64,000 nucleotides of DNA, taken from positions 653,171-717,170 of the forward strand of contig NZ_JAPELL010000001.1 in assembly GCF_026094475.1 (NCBI RefSeq), written 5' to 3'. This DNA is from Homoserinimonas sedimenticola. GTDB taxonomy: Bacteria; Actinomycetota; Actinomycetes; Actinomycetales; Microbacteriaceae. The notes under the pieces were generated by a model, which made no database searches, was not told the DNA's origin, and was given only the letters and a program-made list of their open reading frames with translations. The position numbers and the translations under genes are program-made. The stretch's first letter is position 1; each line of letters starts with the position of its first letter. Below, piece after piece: positions 33,606 through 40,322 of this stretch.

Positions 33606-33621
33606 TAGAACATATGTTCGA
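33606..33621 (-). promoter_or_regulatory. LexA/SOS box upstream of the radical SAM gene
   Basis: TAGAACATATGTTCGA contains the perfect 12-bp palindrome GAACATATGTTC and matches 15 of 16 positions of the actinobacterial/Bacillus-type SOS consensus TCGAACATATGTTCGA. It ends 9 bp before the start codon (ATG at 33597, minus strand), a position where LexA would block transcription. I found no second site of this quality near dinB, ku or ligD. Confidence 0.82.
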
Positions 33622-33629
33622 ACAAGGCG

Positions 33630-34250
33630 TCAGCCCTCGGGAACGGGCAAGGGGTCATTCGGACCGGGCGGGTGCAGCACCACGTCGATCGCCTCCTCGC
33701 GAGTGATGTGTCCCGGGAAGTTGTAGTGAGCGAAGCGCCCTGTCGGGTCATTCGGATCCTTTGGCATCGCGATGGACGAGCGGCGGAGCACCTCGGCCAT
33801 CACCTCCCGCTCCTCTGGAAGGGAAGACTGGCCGCGGCGCACCACGATGGGGAATTCCAGGAACTTGCGCTTGCCACTCGTGAGCACCAGGTTTACCTGC
33901 CGCTTGTCACCGCGGCCAAGCGAATAGAGGAACGCGGCATCCACCTGCTCGAAGGAGAAGGTGCGCTTGCCGACGCGAATCTGCCCCGCCTCGAGGCTGA
34001 CCACAGCCTGCGGGTAGCGAAGCCGGATGAGAAGGTGCACGACGACAAGGGACAGCACGAGGCCAACCGGCGCCATGAGCATCGAAAGCCCCAGATCTGC
34101 GTCGAGCAGATTAGAGACCTGCACGCCGAGTATGGCGACCCACAGGGGAATGAACACTACGACCGGACCCGGATATGTCATCCTCAGCGAGCCTGGGCGC
34201 CCAAGCTTCACCCACTCTGCCTCCCTAACTGGGCGCGCGTCGGCTGACAT
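33630..34250 (-). CDS. hypothetical membrane protein (PH-like domain)
   Basis: 206 aa. Two adjacent membrane helices (about 29-50, PGPVVVFIPLWVAILGVQV, and 57-78, MLMAPVGLVLSLVVVHLLI) are followed by a beta-rich region (AVVSLEAGQIRVGKRTFSFEQVDAAFLYSL) resembling bacterial PH-like domains, and a Pro-rich C-terminus (FPGHITREEAIDVVLHPPG). Family not recognised. The SOS box at 33606 lies just beyond its stop and faces the downstream radical SAM gene, so the two genes may or may not be cotranscribed. Confidence 0.75.
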   Translation of the reverse strand: MSADARPVREAEWVKLGRPGSLRMTYPGPVVVFIPLWVAILGVQVSNLLDADLGLSMLMAPVGLVLSLVVVHLLIRLRYPQAVVSLEAGQIRVGKRTFSFEQVDAAFLYSLGRGDKRQVNLVLTSGKRKFLEFPIVVRRGQSSLPEEREVMAEVLRRSSIAMPKDPNDPTGRFAHYNFPGHITREEAIDVVLHPPGPNDPLPVPEG

Positions 34251-34307
34251 GAGCGCACCTTACATCGGGGAGGTGGAAATATCAGCGGCGTGAAGCAGGA
34301 TGGACAC

Positions 34308-34610
34308 ATGAGCGACGCCACCGTGACCCCCAATGAAGCCGCGCACCGCTACGACCTCACCCTCGACGGCGAGCCGATCGGGCACCTCAACTACCGTGAC
34401 GACGGCGACCGGCGCGTCATCCTGCACACCAAGGTCGACGACGATCAGACCGGTCACGGCTTCGGCACGCAGCTCATCGTCGCCGCCCTCGACGACATCC
34501 GAGCGAAGGGGCTTCGCACCGTCACGCTCTGCCCCATGGCCGCCGCCTACGTCAACAAACACCGCGACTACGACGACATCGTCGATCCGCCGCAGGTGCT
34601 CGACGACTGA
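34308..34610 (+). CDS. GNAT-fold N-acetyltransferase, YjdJ type
   Basis: 100 aa, the short COG2388/YjdJ branch of GNAT proteins. Seen: YDLTLDGEPIGHLNYRDDGD, HTKVDDDQTGHGFGTQLIVAALDDIRAKGL (the acetyl-CoA pyrophosphate loop and helix) and TLCPMAAAYVNKHRDYDDIV (Cys-Pro and Tyr typical of the branch). Substrate unknown. The ATG at 34308 is chosen over an upstream in-frame ATG at 34290. It converges on the respiratory operon with 6 bp between stops. Confidence 0.92.
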   Translation: MSDATVTPNEAAHRYDLTLDGEPIGHLNYRDDGDRRVILHTKVDDDQTGHGFGTQLIVAALDDIRAKGLRTVTLCPMAAAYVNKHRDYDDIVDPPQVLDD

Positions 34611-34616
34611 GGAGCG

Positions 34617-35009
34617 CTACTCCCCCGGCATGGCGACTGCGAGCTCGGCATACATACCCTGAGCGTGATGGCCCGTCAGGCTGCAGTCGAGCTCGAGCGT
34701 CTCGCCTCCGCTGGCGGTGATGAGCAGTTCGTACTCCTCGCCGGGCGCGAGCTCGGGGGTCGCCCAGGTGCCCCCGATCCCCGAAACAACGAGATCGTGG
34801 TCGGTCGCCCCCGCATTCGTCACGAGCAGGCGCACCTCACCCGCAGCGGCCTGGGCCGTCCCCGTCACGATGTCCCACTCCGTGAGGCCGATCGCGATCT
34901 CGCTGCTCGGCGGGGCCAGCGACGGCGAAGGACCGGTCGTGGCGGGGGCGCACGCCGTGAGCAGCAGGAGGGCGAGCGCTGCGGGCGCGGGCCAGAGCAT
35001 CCGTCTCAT
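34617..35009 (-). CDS. cupredoxin-domain lipoprotein
   Basis: Last gene of the 13-gene respiratory operon, 130 aa. Seen: lipobox LLTAC (Cys20), then a blue-copper fold. Likely ligands are His71 (ATDHDLVV), Cys109, His114 and Met119 in DCSLTGHHAQGM, the C-x4-H-x4-M loop of cupredoxins such as halocyanin/sulfocyanin types. All four type 1 copper ligands are therefore present. It would be anchored outside the membrane and could carry electrons between the dehydrogenase or cytochrome c and the oxidase. ATGA overlap with the ccmHI gene. Confidence 0.88.
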   Translation of the reverse strand: MRRMLWPAPAALALLLLTACAPATTGPSPSLAPPSSEIAIGLTEWDIVTGTAQAAAGEVRLLVTNAGATDHDLVVSGIGGTWATPELAPGEEYELLITASGGETLELDCSLTGHHAQGMYAELAVAMPGE

Positions 35010-35908
35010 GTTCTGCCTTCCGTCAGCAGCTCGCGGACCTCGGTGGCGGCCGGATGCTCGGGCTCCAGCTCCATGAAACGCTCGAGCAGCTCTTCACCGC
35101 CCTGCACGCCCCCCTCCCAGAGGATCGTGCCGAGCAGAAGGAGCGCGGGGGTGTGCTCCGGTTCGATCGCGAGGATGCGTTCGAGGGCGGGCACCGCATC
35201 CACAGGGCGGCCGTCGCGAACGAGCACGGTCGCATGGAGGTAGGCGATGTCGGTGTCGAGGGGGCGTAGCCTGCTCGCCGCCGCATAGTGCTGCTCCGCC
35301 TCGGCGAGGAGACCCGCGTCGTCGAGGGCCCGCGCGAGCGCGAGCTGAAGCTGTGGGTCGCCCGAGTCGCTCTCCACTGCGTCTCGCAGGACTCCCACGG
35401 CGGGGGCCGCCCCTTCGGCCGTGGTGGGTGAGTGAGAGCCGGACGGCTCCGCCGCACTCGTGACCGCCCAGGCAGCGATGACACCCGCGAGCGCCGCAGC
35501 CGTCACGGCGAGGGGAATCCAACGCCTCCCCCGGTGCCGACGGGTCACGATGAGGATGACAGCGGCCGCGATGATGACGGCGGGCACGAGCCACAGCAAC
35601 CACCCTCCCGCGAGCGGCGAAGGGTCAAGCAGAACCTCCGTGCCGTAGCGTTCCGCAAACCAGGCGCGGATTTCTCCCGCGCTGCGCCCCTCCTCGAGCT
35701 GCTCGTCGATGACGGCGCGCATTGCGGCCGCGACGGGGGCGGAGGAGTCGGCAACCGACTCGCCGACGCAGCTCGGGCATCTCAGGCTCTCGGCGACCTC
35801 ACGCGCGAGGTCGCCCCGCTGGTTCGGCGCGAGGACGGCGGTGAGGATGCCGACGAGTGCGAGCGCGACGGCGCCCGCGATCGAGAGACCCACGGCCCAG
35901 CGCCTCAT
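35006..35908 (-). CDS. CcmH-CcmI fusion, cytochrome c maturation
   Basis: 300 aa. N-terminal half: signal/TM helix, then the CcmH domain with SLRCPSCVGESVADSSAPVA (Cys44 and Cys47) and EIRAWFAERYGTEVLLDPS, TM helix GGWLLWLVPAVIIAAAVILI and a further TM. C-terminal half: TPR repeats (LQLALARALDDAGLLAEAEQ, AALERILAIEPEHTPALLLL), as in CcmI/NrfG, which hold apocytochrome c. Known role: reduces and presents the CxxCH cysteines for heme ligation by CcmF. GATGA overlap with the thioredoxin gene. Confidence 0.9.
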   Translation of the reverse strand: MRRWAVGLSIAGAVALALVGILTAVLAPNQRGDLAREVAESLRCPSCVGESVADSSAPVAAAMRAVIDEQLEEGRSAGEIRAWFAERYGTEVLLDPSPLAGGWLLWLVPAVIIAAAVILIVTRRHRGRRWIPLAVTAAALAGVIAAWAVTSAAEPSGSHSPTTAEGAAPAVGVLRDAVESDSGDPQLQLALARALDDAGLLAEAEQHYAAASRLRPLDTDIAYLHATVLVRDGRPVDAVPALERILAIEPEHTPALLLLGTILWEGGVQGGEELLERFMELEPEHPAATEVRELLTEGRT

Positions 35909-36399
35909 CCCTGCACCTCCGGCACCACGACGTCCGCGATCCACTCGTCGGTGACAGGTCCGAAACGCACCGCCGCGATCTCCCCCTCTCTATCGACGAG
36001 GAAGGACTGCGGCACACCCGTGACACCCCAGTCGATCGAGATCGCCCCATCGGCGTCGACCACGCTGGGGAAGGTGGCGCCCTCCTCCTCGACGAAGCGC
36101 TGTGCCGCATCGGGGTGGTCCTTGAAGTTGACCCCGAGGACGACGAGACCGTCGTCGCCCCATTCCTGTTCGGCCTGGGAGAGCGGCTGCACCTCCTCGC
36201 GGCAGGGACCGCACCACGAAGCCCACACGCTCACCACGACGACGGAACCCTGAAGTTCGGCGAGGTCGTGGTGTCTCCCGTCCATGTCGACGCCGGCGAG
36301 CGGCGCGGCCGGCTGGGAGACATCGACCGCGGGGCCGCAGGCGCTCAGGGCGGCGACCGCCACGAAGGCAACGGCCGCGCGGGCGCCCCGGCGTCGCAT
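35905..36399 (-). CDS. TlpA/CcmG-type thioredoxin lipoprotein
   Basis: 164 aa, thioredoxin fold outside the membrane. Seen: lipobox ALSAC (Cys21), VVVVSVWASWCGPCREEVQP with redox Cys63 and Cys66, GVNFKDHPDAAQRFVEEEG, and the cis-Pro region GVTGVPQSFLVDREG, where GVxGxP is characteristic of CcmG/DsbE. It should pass electrons to CcmH and apocytochrome c. The ATG at 36399 overlaps the ccmF stop by one base (TGATG). Confidence 0.9.
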   Translation of the reverse strand: MRRRGARAAVAFVAVAALSACGPAVDVSQPAAPLAGVDMDGRHHDLAELQGSVVVVSVWASWCGPCREEVQPLSQAEQEWGDDGLVVLGVNFKDHPDAAQRFVEEEGATFPSVVDADGAISIDWGVTGVPQSFLVDREGEIAAVRFGPVTDEWIADVVVPEVQG

Positions 36400-38345
36400 C
36401 ACGCTGCACCCCCTGCTGCGCCCCCAGCGCCCACCACTGCCGTGTCGGGCACACCCGTGTGGCCTGATGTCGACCGTGTGCTCGGCACTCCCCCTCGCCG
36501 CGGCCTGGCGGGCCATGCCGCAATCGCGGCGCCCGCCACCGCAACGCCGCCTGCGACCCACAGCCAGGAGACGAGCGGGTTCACGGCGAGACGAATCGTC
36601 GCGGTGGTGTCAACAGGGTCGAAATCGAGCAGCGTCACGTACACGTCATCGAAGAAGAGGGGCCGGATCTCGGGGGCGGCGAGCATCGTGGAGTGCTCCT
36701 CATACCAGCGCAGCTGGGGTCGCGCTTCGCCGAGCGACTCGCCGTCGCGTTCCAGCAGCAGGCGGGCCTCGGCGATGTCGCGTCGACCGTCGTCCACCCT
36801 GTCCACCGAGACGAGCGTGGCGCTCGTGTCGCCCGCGAGCACGGTCTGCCCGACGGCCACTGTCCGTTCGGTGACGGCACCGATCCCGCTGCCGACGACG
36901 GCGAGCGCGGCGATAGCGACCCCGAGGTGGGCGAGGAGAGCACCGGCCCTGCGGCGGCGCCCTGGGGCGCGGCGGACGATGCCGACTACGAGACTCACGA
37001 GAACGAAGGCGGTGAGCCCCGCGGCGAGCGCGAGCACGACATCCCGCACCACAAGCGCCACCACCCCGCTCGTCGCGGCGGCCGTCACCGCCGGCAACCA
37101 GATGCGACCCAGCAGGGAACGCACCGAATCAGCGCCCCAGCGCAGCCAAGGACCGACCGCCATGACGACGAGCAGCACGACGGCGAGGGGGGCGAGAGTG
37201 CGCTCGTACCAGGGGGGTCCCACCGAGAGTCGGTCGCCCGAGACCGCGAGCACGACGGTGGGCAGCAGCGAGCCCGCAAGCACAATGAGGGTGACGAGCG
37301 CGAGGGCCACCCTGTTGATCTGCAGTGCCGTTTGGCGCGAAAGCACGGCGGCCCGGGCATCCGAATGAAACAGGGATCGCCCGTGTAGTGCGAGTACGAC
37401 CCAGCCGGTGACGGCCGCAAGGAGAACCGCCAGCAGAAGGGGCCCGAGGGGCGACACACTGAAGGCGTGGATGCTCTGGATCACTCCCGAGCGCGTCAGG
37501 AAGGTCGCGAGGACCACGAGCGCGAAGGCGGCACCCCCGAGCACGATCGCCCACGGTCGCCAGCCGGCGCTGCGCATCCTCGGGCCGGTCACGTGCAGGA
37601 GTGCCGTGGCCATCAGCCAGGGCATGAGCGAGGCGTTCTCGACGGGGTCCCACGCCCAATATCCGCCCCAGCCCAGCACGGCGTAGGACCACCACGCTCC
37701 GAGCAGGATGCCCGCCGTCAACGGAATCCACGCGACCACAGTCCAGCCCCGCATGAGTCGCGCCCACGCGGCCCCCGTCGACCGCGTCAGGAGGGCGGCG
37801 CACGAGAGGGCGAAGGGAATCGCGAGAGCCGTGAAGCCGAGGTAGAGCAGGGGTGGATGGATGCCCATCGCCGCGTGGTCCTGCAGGAGCGGGCTCGGGC
37901 GGTCGGCGATCGAACCCTCGGCGAGGGTGAAGGGCGAGGCGACGATACTCACGGCGGCGAACGCCGCGACGAAGGCGCACAGCACGGCGGCGGCAGCCCC
38001 GAGCATCCGCGGCGGGAGGCGATGGAGTCCGTGAACGACGAATGCGACAGTGACAATCGCGAGGCATAGCAGCCAGAACAGGAGCGAGCCCTCCATGGCC
38101 GACCACAGCGCGGTGAAGCGGTAGTAGGCGGGAAGGGCCTCCTCCGTGACCTTCACGACATAGTCGACGGCGGTGTCGCGCGCCAGGAGCGCGAACTCCA
38201 TGAGGGCGACCGCCGCCAGCACGGCAAGCAGCGAGAGCACGGTCGCCAACCGGGCCCACTGCTCCCGTCGCGCGAGCCAGAGAGCGGCCGCGGCGAGGGC
38301 GAGGATGCCGCAGCTCACGGTGAGCGCGTTGCCGATGATGCCCAT
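36399..38345 (-). CDS. ccmF: CcmF, heme lyase of System I cytochrome c maturation
   Basis: 648-aa polytopic membrane protein with about 14-15 helices. Seen: the tryptophan-rich WWD heme domain GWGGYWAWDPVENASLMPW near residue 230, the preceding DHAAMGIHPPLLYLGF with conserved His, RSGVIQSIHAFSVSPLG, and a soluble domain before the last helix (SLGEARPQLRWYEEHSTMLAAPEIRPLFFDDVYV). Family length is normal. It would ligate heme from CcmE to the CxxCH of the cytochrome proteins encoded upstream. Overlaps ccmE and the thioredoxin gene. Confidence 0.95.
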   Translation of the reverse strand: MGIIGNALTVSCGILALAAAALWLARREQWARLATVLSLLAVLAAVALMEFALLARDTAVDYVVKVTEEALPAYYRFTALWSAMEGSLLFWLLCLAIVTVAFVVHGLHRLPPRMLGAAAAVLCAFVAAFAAVSIVASPFTLAEGSIADRPSPLLQDHAAMGIHPPLLYLGFTALAIPFALSCAALLTRSTGAAWARLMRGWTVVAWIPLTAGILLGAWWSYAVLGWGGYWAWDPVENASLMPWLMATALLHVTGPRMRSAGWRPWAIVLGGAAFALVVLATFLTRSGVIQSIHAFSVSPLGPLLLAVLLAAVTGWVVLALHGRSLFHSDARAAVLSRQTALQINRVALALVTLIVLAGSLLPTVVLAVSGDRLSVGPPWYERTLAPLAVVLLVVMAVGPWLRWGADSVRSLLGRIWLPAVTAAATSGVVALVVRDVVLALAAGLTAFVLVSLVVGIVRRAPGRRRRAGALLAHLGVAIAALAVVGSGIGAVTERTVAVGQTVLAGDTSATLVSVDRVDDGRRDIAEARLLLERDGESLGEARPQLRWYEEHSTMLAAPEIRPLFFDDVYVTLLDFDPVDTTATIRLAVNPLVSWLWVAGGVAVAGAAIAAWPARPRRGGVPSTRSTSGHTGVPDTAVVGAGGAAGGAA

Positions 38346-38731
38346 CACTGCGACGGCGGTCGGTACTCGTTGGAATGGCGGAACAGCAGCTGCTCACCGA
38401 GCAGCACCCCGCTGCGGGTCCAGCGCCCCTCCACGACCGCCCCCTCACCCTCGCGCACGGAGTCGGGAAAGCGGCCCGGGTAGGCGACGCGCACACGGGT
38501 CACCCCGTCGGTGATGACCAGGGTCGACTCCTCGACGGCCTCGCGCACCGAACCCACGACGACGAGGCCGCCCACGCGCACGAGGCCGTCACCGTAGCCC
38601 TCTGCGACGGCCTCTGTGGGCGTGCGGTAGTAGATGAGGGCGCCGTCATTCGCCAACAACCCCACCGCACCGAGCCCCAGACTCGCGGCGACGAGGGCGG
38701 CGATGCTCAGTCGGCGGCGCGCACCGTTCAT
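38345..38731 (-). CDS. ccmE: CcmE, periplasm-type heme chaperone
   Basis: 128 aa. Seen: one N-terminal membrane helix (LSIAALVAASLGLGAVGLL), an OB-fold region (YYRTPTEAVAEG, VRVGGLVVVGSV, VRVAYPGRFPDSVREGEGAVVEGRW), and the heme-binding tail LLFRHSNEYRPPS with His119 and Tyr123, the canonical HxxxY. It is therefore the bacterial His type rather than the archaeal CxxxY type. Receives heme from CcmC (next upstream gene) and hands it to CcmF. ATGA overlaps both neighbours. Confidence 0.94.
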   Translation of the reverse strand: MNGARRRLSIAALVAASLGLGAVGLLANDGALIYYRTPTEAVAEGYGDGLVRVGGLVVVGSVREAVEESTLVITDGVTRVRVAYPGRFPDSVREGEGAVVEGRWTRSGVLLGEQLLFRHSNEYRPPSQ

Positions 38732-39483
38732 ACGACCTCCGTGCGGCGCGGCAGCGCGTCATTCGTCTCCGAATCCGCCAGGTCGCTCCCCAGGCCGGCG
38801 ACGCCGGCGGATGTCGCCCCATCCGAGTTCCGCCGAAGGACGGCGATGCGCCAGCGCAGGAGCCACACCGTGAACACCGTAAAGGCGAGGAACGAGACGC
38901 CGAGCGCAAGGCCCATGAGCTCGTGGAGGGGCGGCGTCAGGCTCGGGGCAAGCACGGTCGGCGGCTGGTGGAGGGTGCGCCACCAGAGCACCGAGAAGTG
39001 GACGATGGGCACGATCGCGAAACCACCGGTGCCCAGCATCGCGGCGGCGCGGCGGCCACGCTCACCCCCGAGCGCTCCGCGCAGAGCGAGGTACCCGAGG
39101 TAGATCAGCCCCATCGCGACGGTCGTTGTAACGCGCGCATCCCACACCCAGGCGGTGCCCCAGGTGCCGGCACCCCAGATGCTTCCCGTGAGGAGGGTGA
39201 TCGCCGTGAAGTCGATGCCCGCCTCCGCTGCTGCCCGCGCCAGCCGGTCGGCGCGAGCATTGCGCGTCTTCAGGTACCAGACGCTGCCGAGCAGCACGAG
39301 CGCGAAACACAGATATGCGCTCCACGCCGCGGGAGCGTGCAGATACATGAGTCGCTGGATGGGGCCCTGCACGGCATCCGTGGGTGCGACGAGCGTCGAA
39401 AGCACGACCGCGACGGCGGCCGAGCCGAGCACGGCGGCAAGCCAGAAGCGGTCTCGGCGTCTCGCCTCGCTGCGCGGCATCAT
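38728..39483 (-). CDS. ccmC: CcmC, heme handling protein for CcmE
   Basis: 251 aa with six membrane helices. Seen: APTDAVQGPIQRLMYLHAPAAWSAYLCF with an outer His ligand, the WWD motif GTWGTAWVWDARVTTTVAMGLIYLGYLAL, and a second His at IVPIVHFSVLWWRTLHQ. The C-terminal tail is long, polar and cytoplasmic. It attaches heme to CcmE. In known System I, release of heme-loaded CcmE needs CcmA and CcmB, which are not encoded nearby. Start ATG at 39483 (or 39480) overlaps the cytochrome c gene stop. Confidence 0.93.
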   Translation of the reverse strand: MMPRSEARRRDRFWLAAVLGSAAVAVVLSTLVAPTDAVQGPIQRLMYLHAPAAWSAYLCFALVLLGSVWYLKTRNARADRLARAAAEAGIDFTAITLLTGSIWGAGTWGTAWVWDARVTTTVAMGLIYLGYLALRGALGGERGRRAAAMLGTGGFAIVPIVHFSVLWWRTLHQPPTVLAPSLTPPLHELMGLALGVSFLAFTVFTVWLLRWRIAVLRRNSDGATSAGVAGLGSDLADSETNDALPRRTEVV

Positions 39484-39863
39484 TGCGAGTAGAGGTAGGC
39501 GGCGATGTCCCGCGCGTCCTCCTCCGTCACCCCCAGGTCGGGCATGAGGGTTCCCGGTGCGATCTCTTGGGGATTCTGCAGCCATTCGATGAGCTCCTCC
39601 GGATGATTGGACACGTGGCCCGCGATGAAGTCACGCTCGCTGAACCCGTGCAGGTCGGGCGCGACCGATTCGTCGTCGACGCTGTCGATGTCAGGGATGC
39701 TGTGACACGACGTGCAGCCGTATTCGAGGATTGCCTGCCGTCCGCGCTCGGGGCTTCCGCCCTCCACGATGGTCGACTCCTCGTCGATGCCACCGCCGCA
39801 ACCGGCAAGGGCGAGCCCGGCCAGAAGCGCAGCGGATGCCGCGGTGAAATGCTTCTTCGTCAT
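39480..39863 (-). CDS. monoheme cytochrome c lipoprotein
   Basis: 127 aa. Seen: lipobox ALAGC (Cys22), class I heme site YGCTSCHSIPDI (Cys50, Cys53, His54), axial Met107 in GTLMPDLGVTEEDARDIAAYL, and a HPEELIEWLQNPQEIAPG stretch. The arrangement resembles the cytochrome c domains fused to caa3 oxidases. Anchored outside the membrane, it could shuttle electrons from the GMC dehydrogenase to subunit II. ATGA overlap upstream, overlap with ccmC downstream. Confidence 0.92.
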   Translation of the reverse strand: MTKKHFTAASAALLAGLALAGCGGGIDEESTIVEGGSPERGRQAILEYGCTSCHSIPDIDSVDDESVAPDLHGFSERDFIAGHVSNHPEELIEWLQNPQEIAPGTLMPDLGVTEEDARDIAAYLYSQ

Positions 39864-40321
39864 GAGCACACCTCGAACACGAGAGGGTTGGCGGTGATGA
39901 GGATGATCCCGTAGCAGAACAGCAGCGACAGGACGGCGGCTGTCACCCCGAGAAAGCTGAGGACTCCTGGGCGATTTGCGCTCTCCCCGTTACCCCCGTC
40001 GCTCTCCGCCTGCTGCGTCGCGGCTCTGGAGTGGCGCGCCAGCACCCATCCGACGACGCCGGACAGCGCCGCGAGCACGAGCAGGACGATGTTCATAACG
40101 AGCAGAATCACGAAGAGCCCCGCCGCAGGCGCATCCGAATCCGCGCTCGCGGCGGCGGAGCACGTGAAATCCTGCACGCCCCACGACAACCAGAGCGAGG
40201 CGAGCCAGGCTGCGGGGGAAGCAAGCACGGCGATAGCCGCCAACGCGAGGTGCTTCCGCCGCGCGCGCGGATCGCGAGCGGCGCCCCGCTCACCCGACGC
40301 CATCACCCTCTCGGTCGTCAT
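39860..40321 (-). CDS. hypothetical 3-helix membrane protein of the oxidase operon
   Basis: 153 aa. Predicted membrane helices at about 25-47 (LALAAIAVLASPAAWLASLW), 68-93 (GLFVILLVMNIVLLVLAALS) and 122-147 (FLGVTAAVLSLLFCYGIILI), with Cys residues in QDFTCSAAAS and at the C-terminus. I recall proteins with a similar PxAWxxHxxxxY..C pattern beside caa3-type oxidase genes in Proteobacteria, but could not check. It is wedged between subunit I and the cytochrome c gene with 1-4 nt junctions, so an accessory or assembly role is the natural guess. Confidence 0.7.
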   Translation of the reverse strand: MTTERVMASGERGAARDPRARRKHLALAAIAVLASPAAWLASLWLSWGVQDFTCSAAASADSDAPAAGLFVILLVMNIVLLVLAALSGVVGWVLARHSRAATQQAESDGGNGESANRPGVLSFLGVTAAVLSLLFCYGIILITANPLVFEVCS

Positions 40322-40322
40322 G

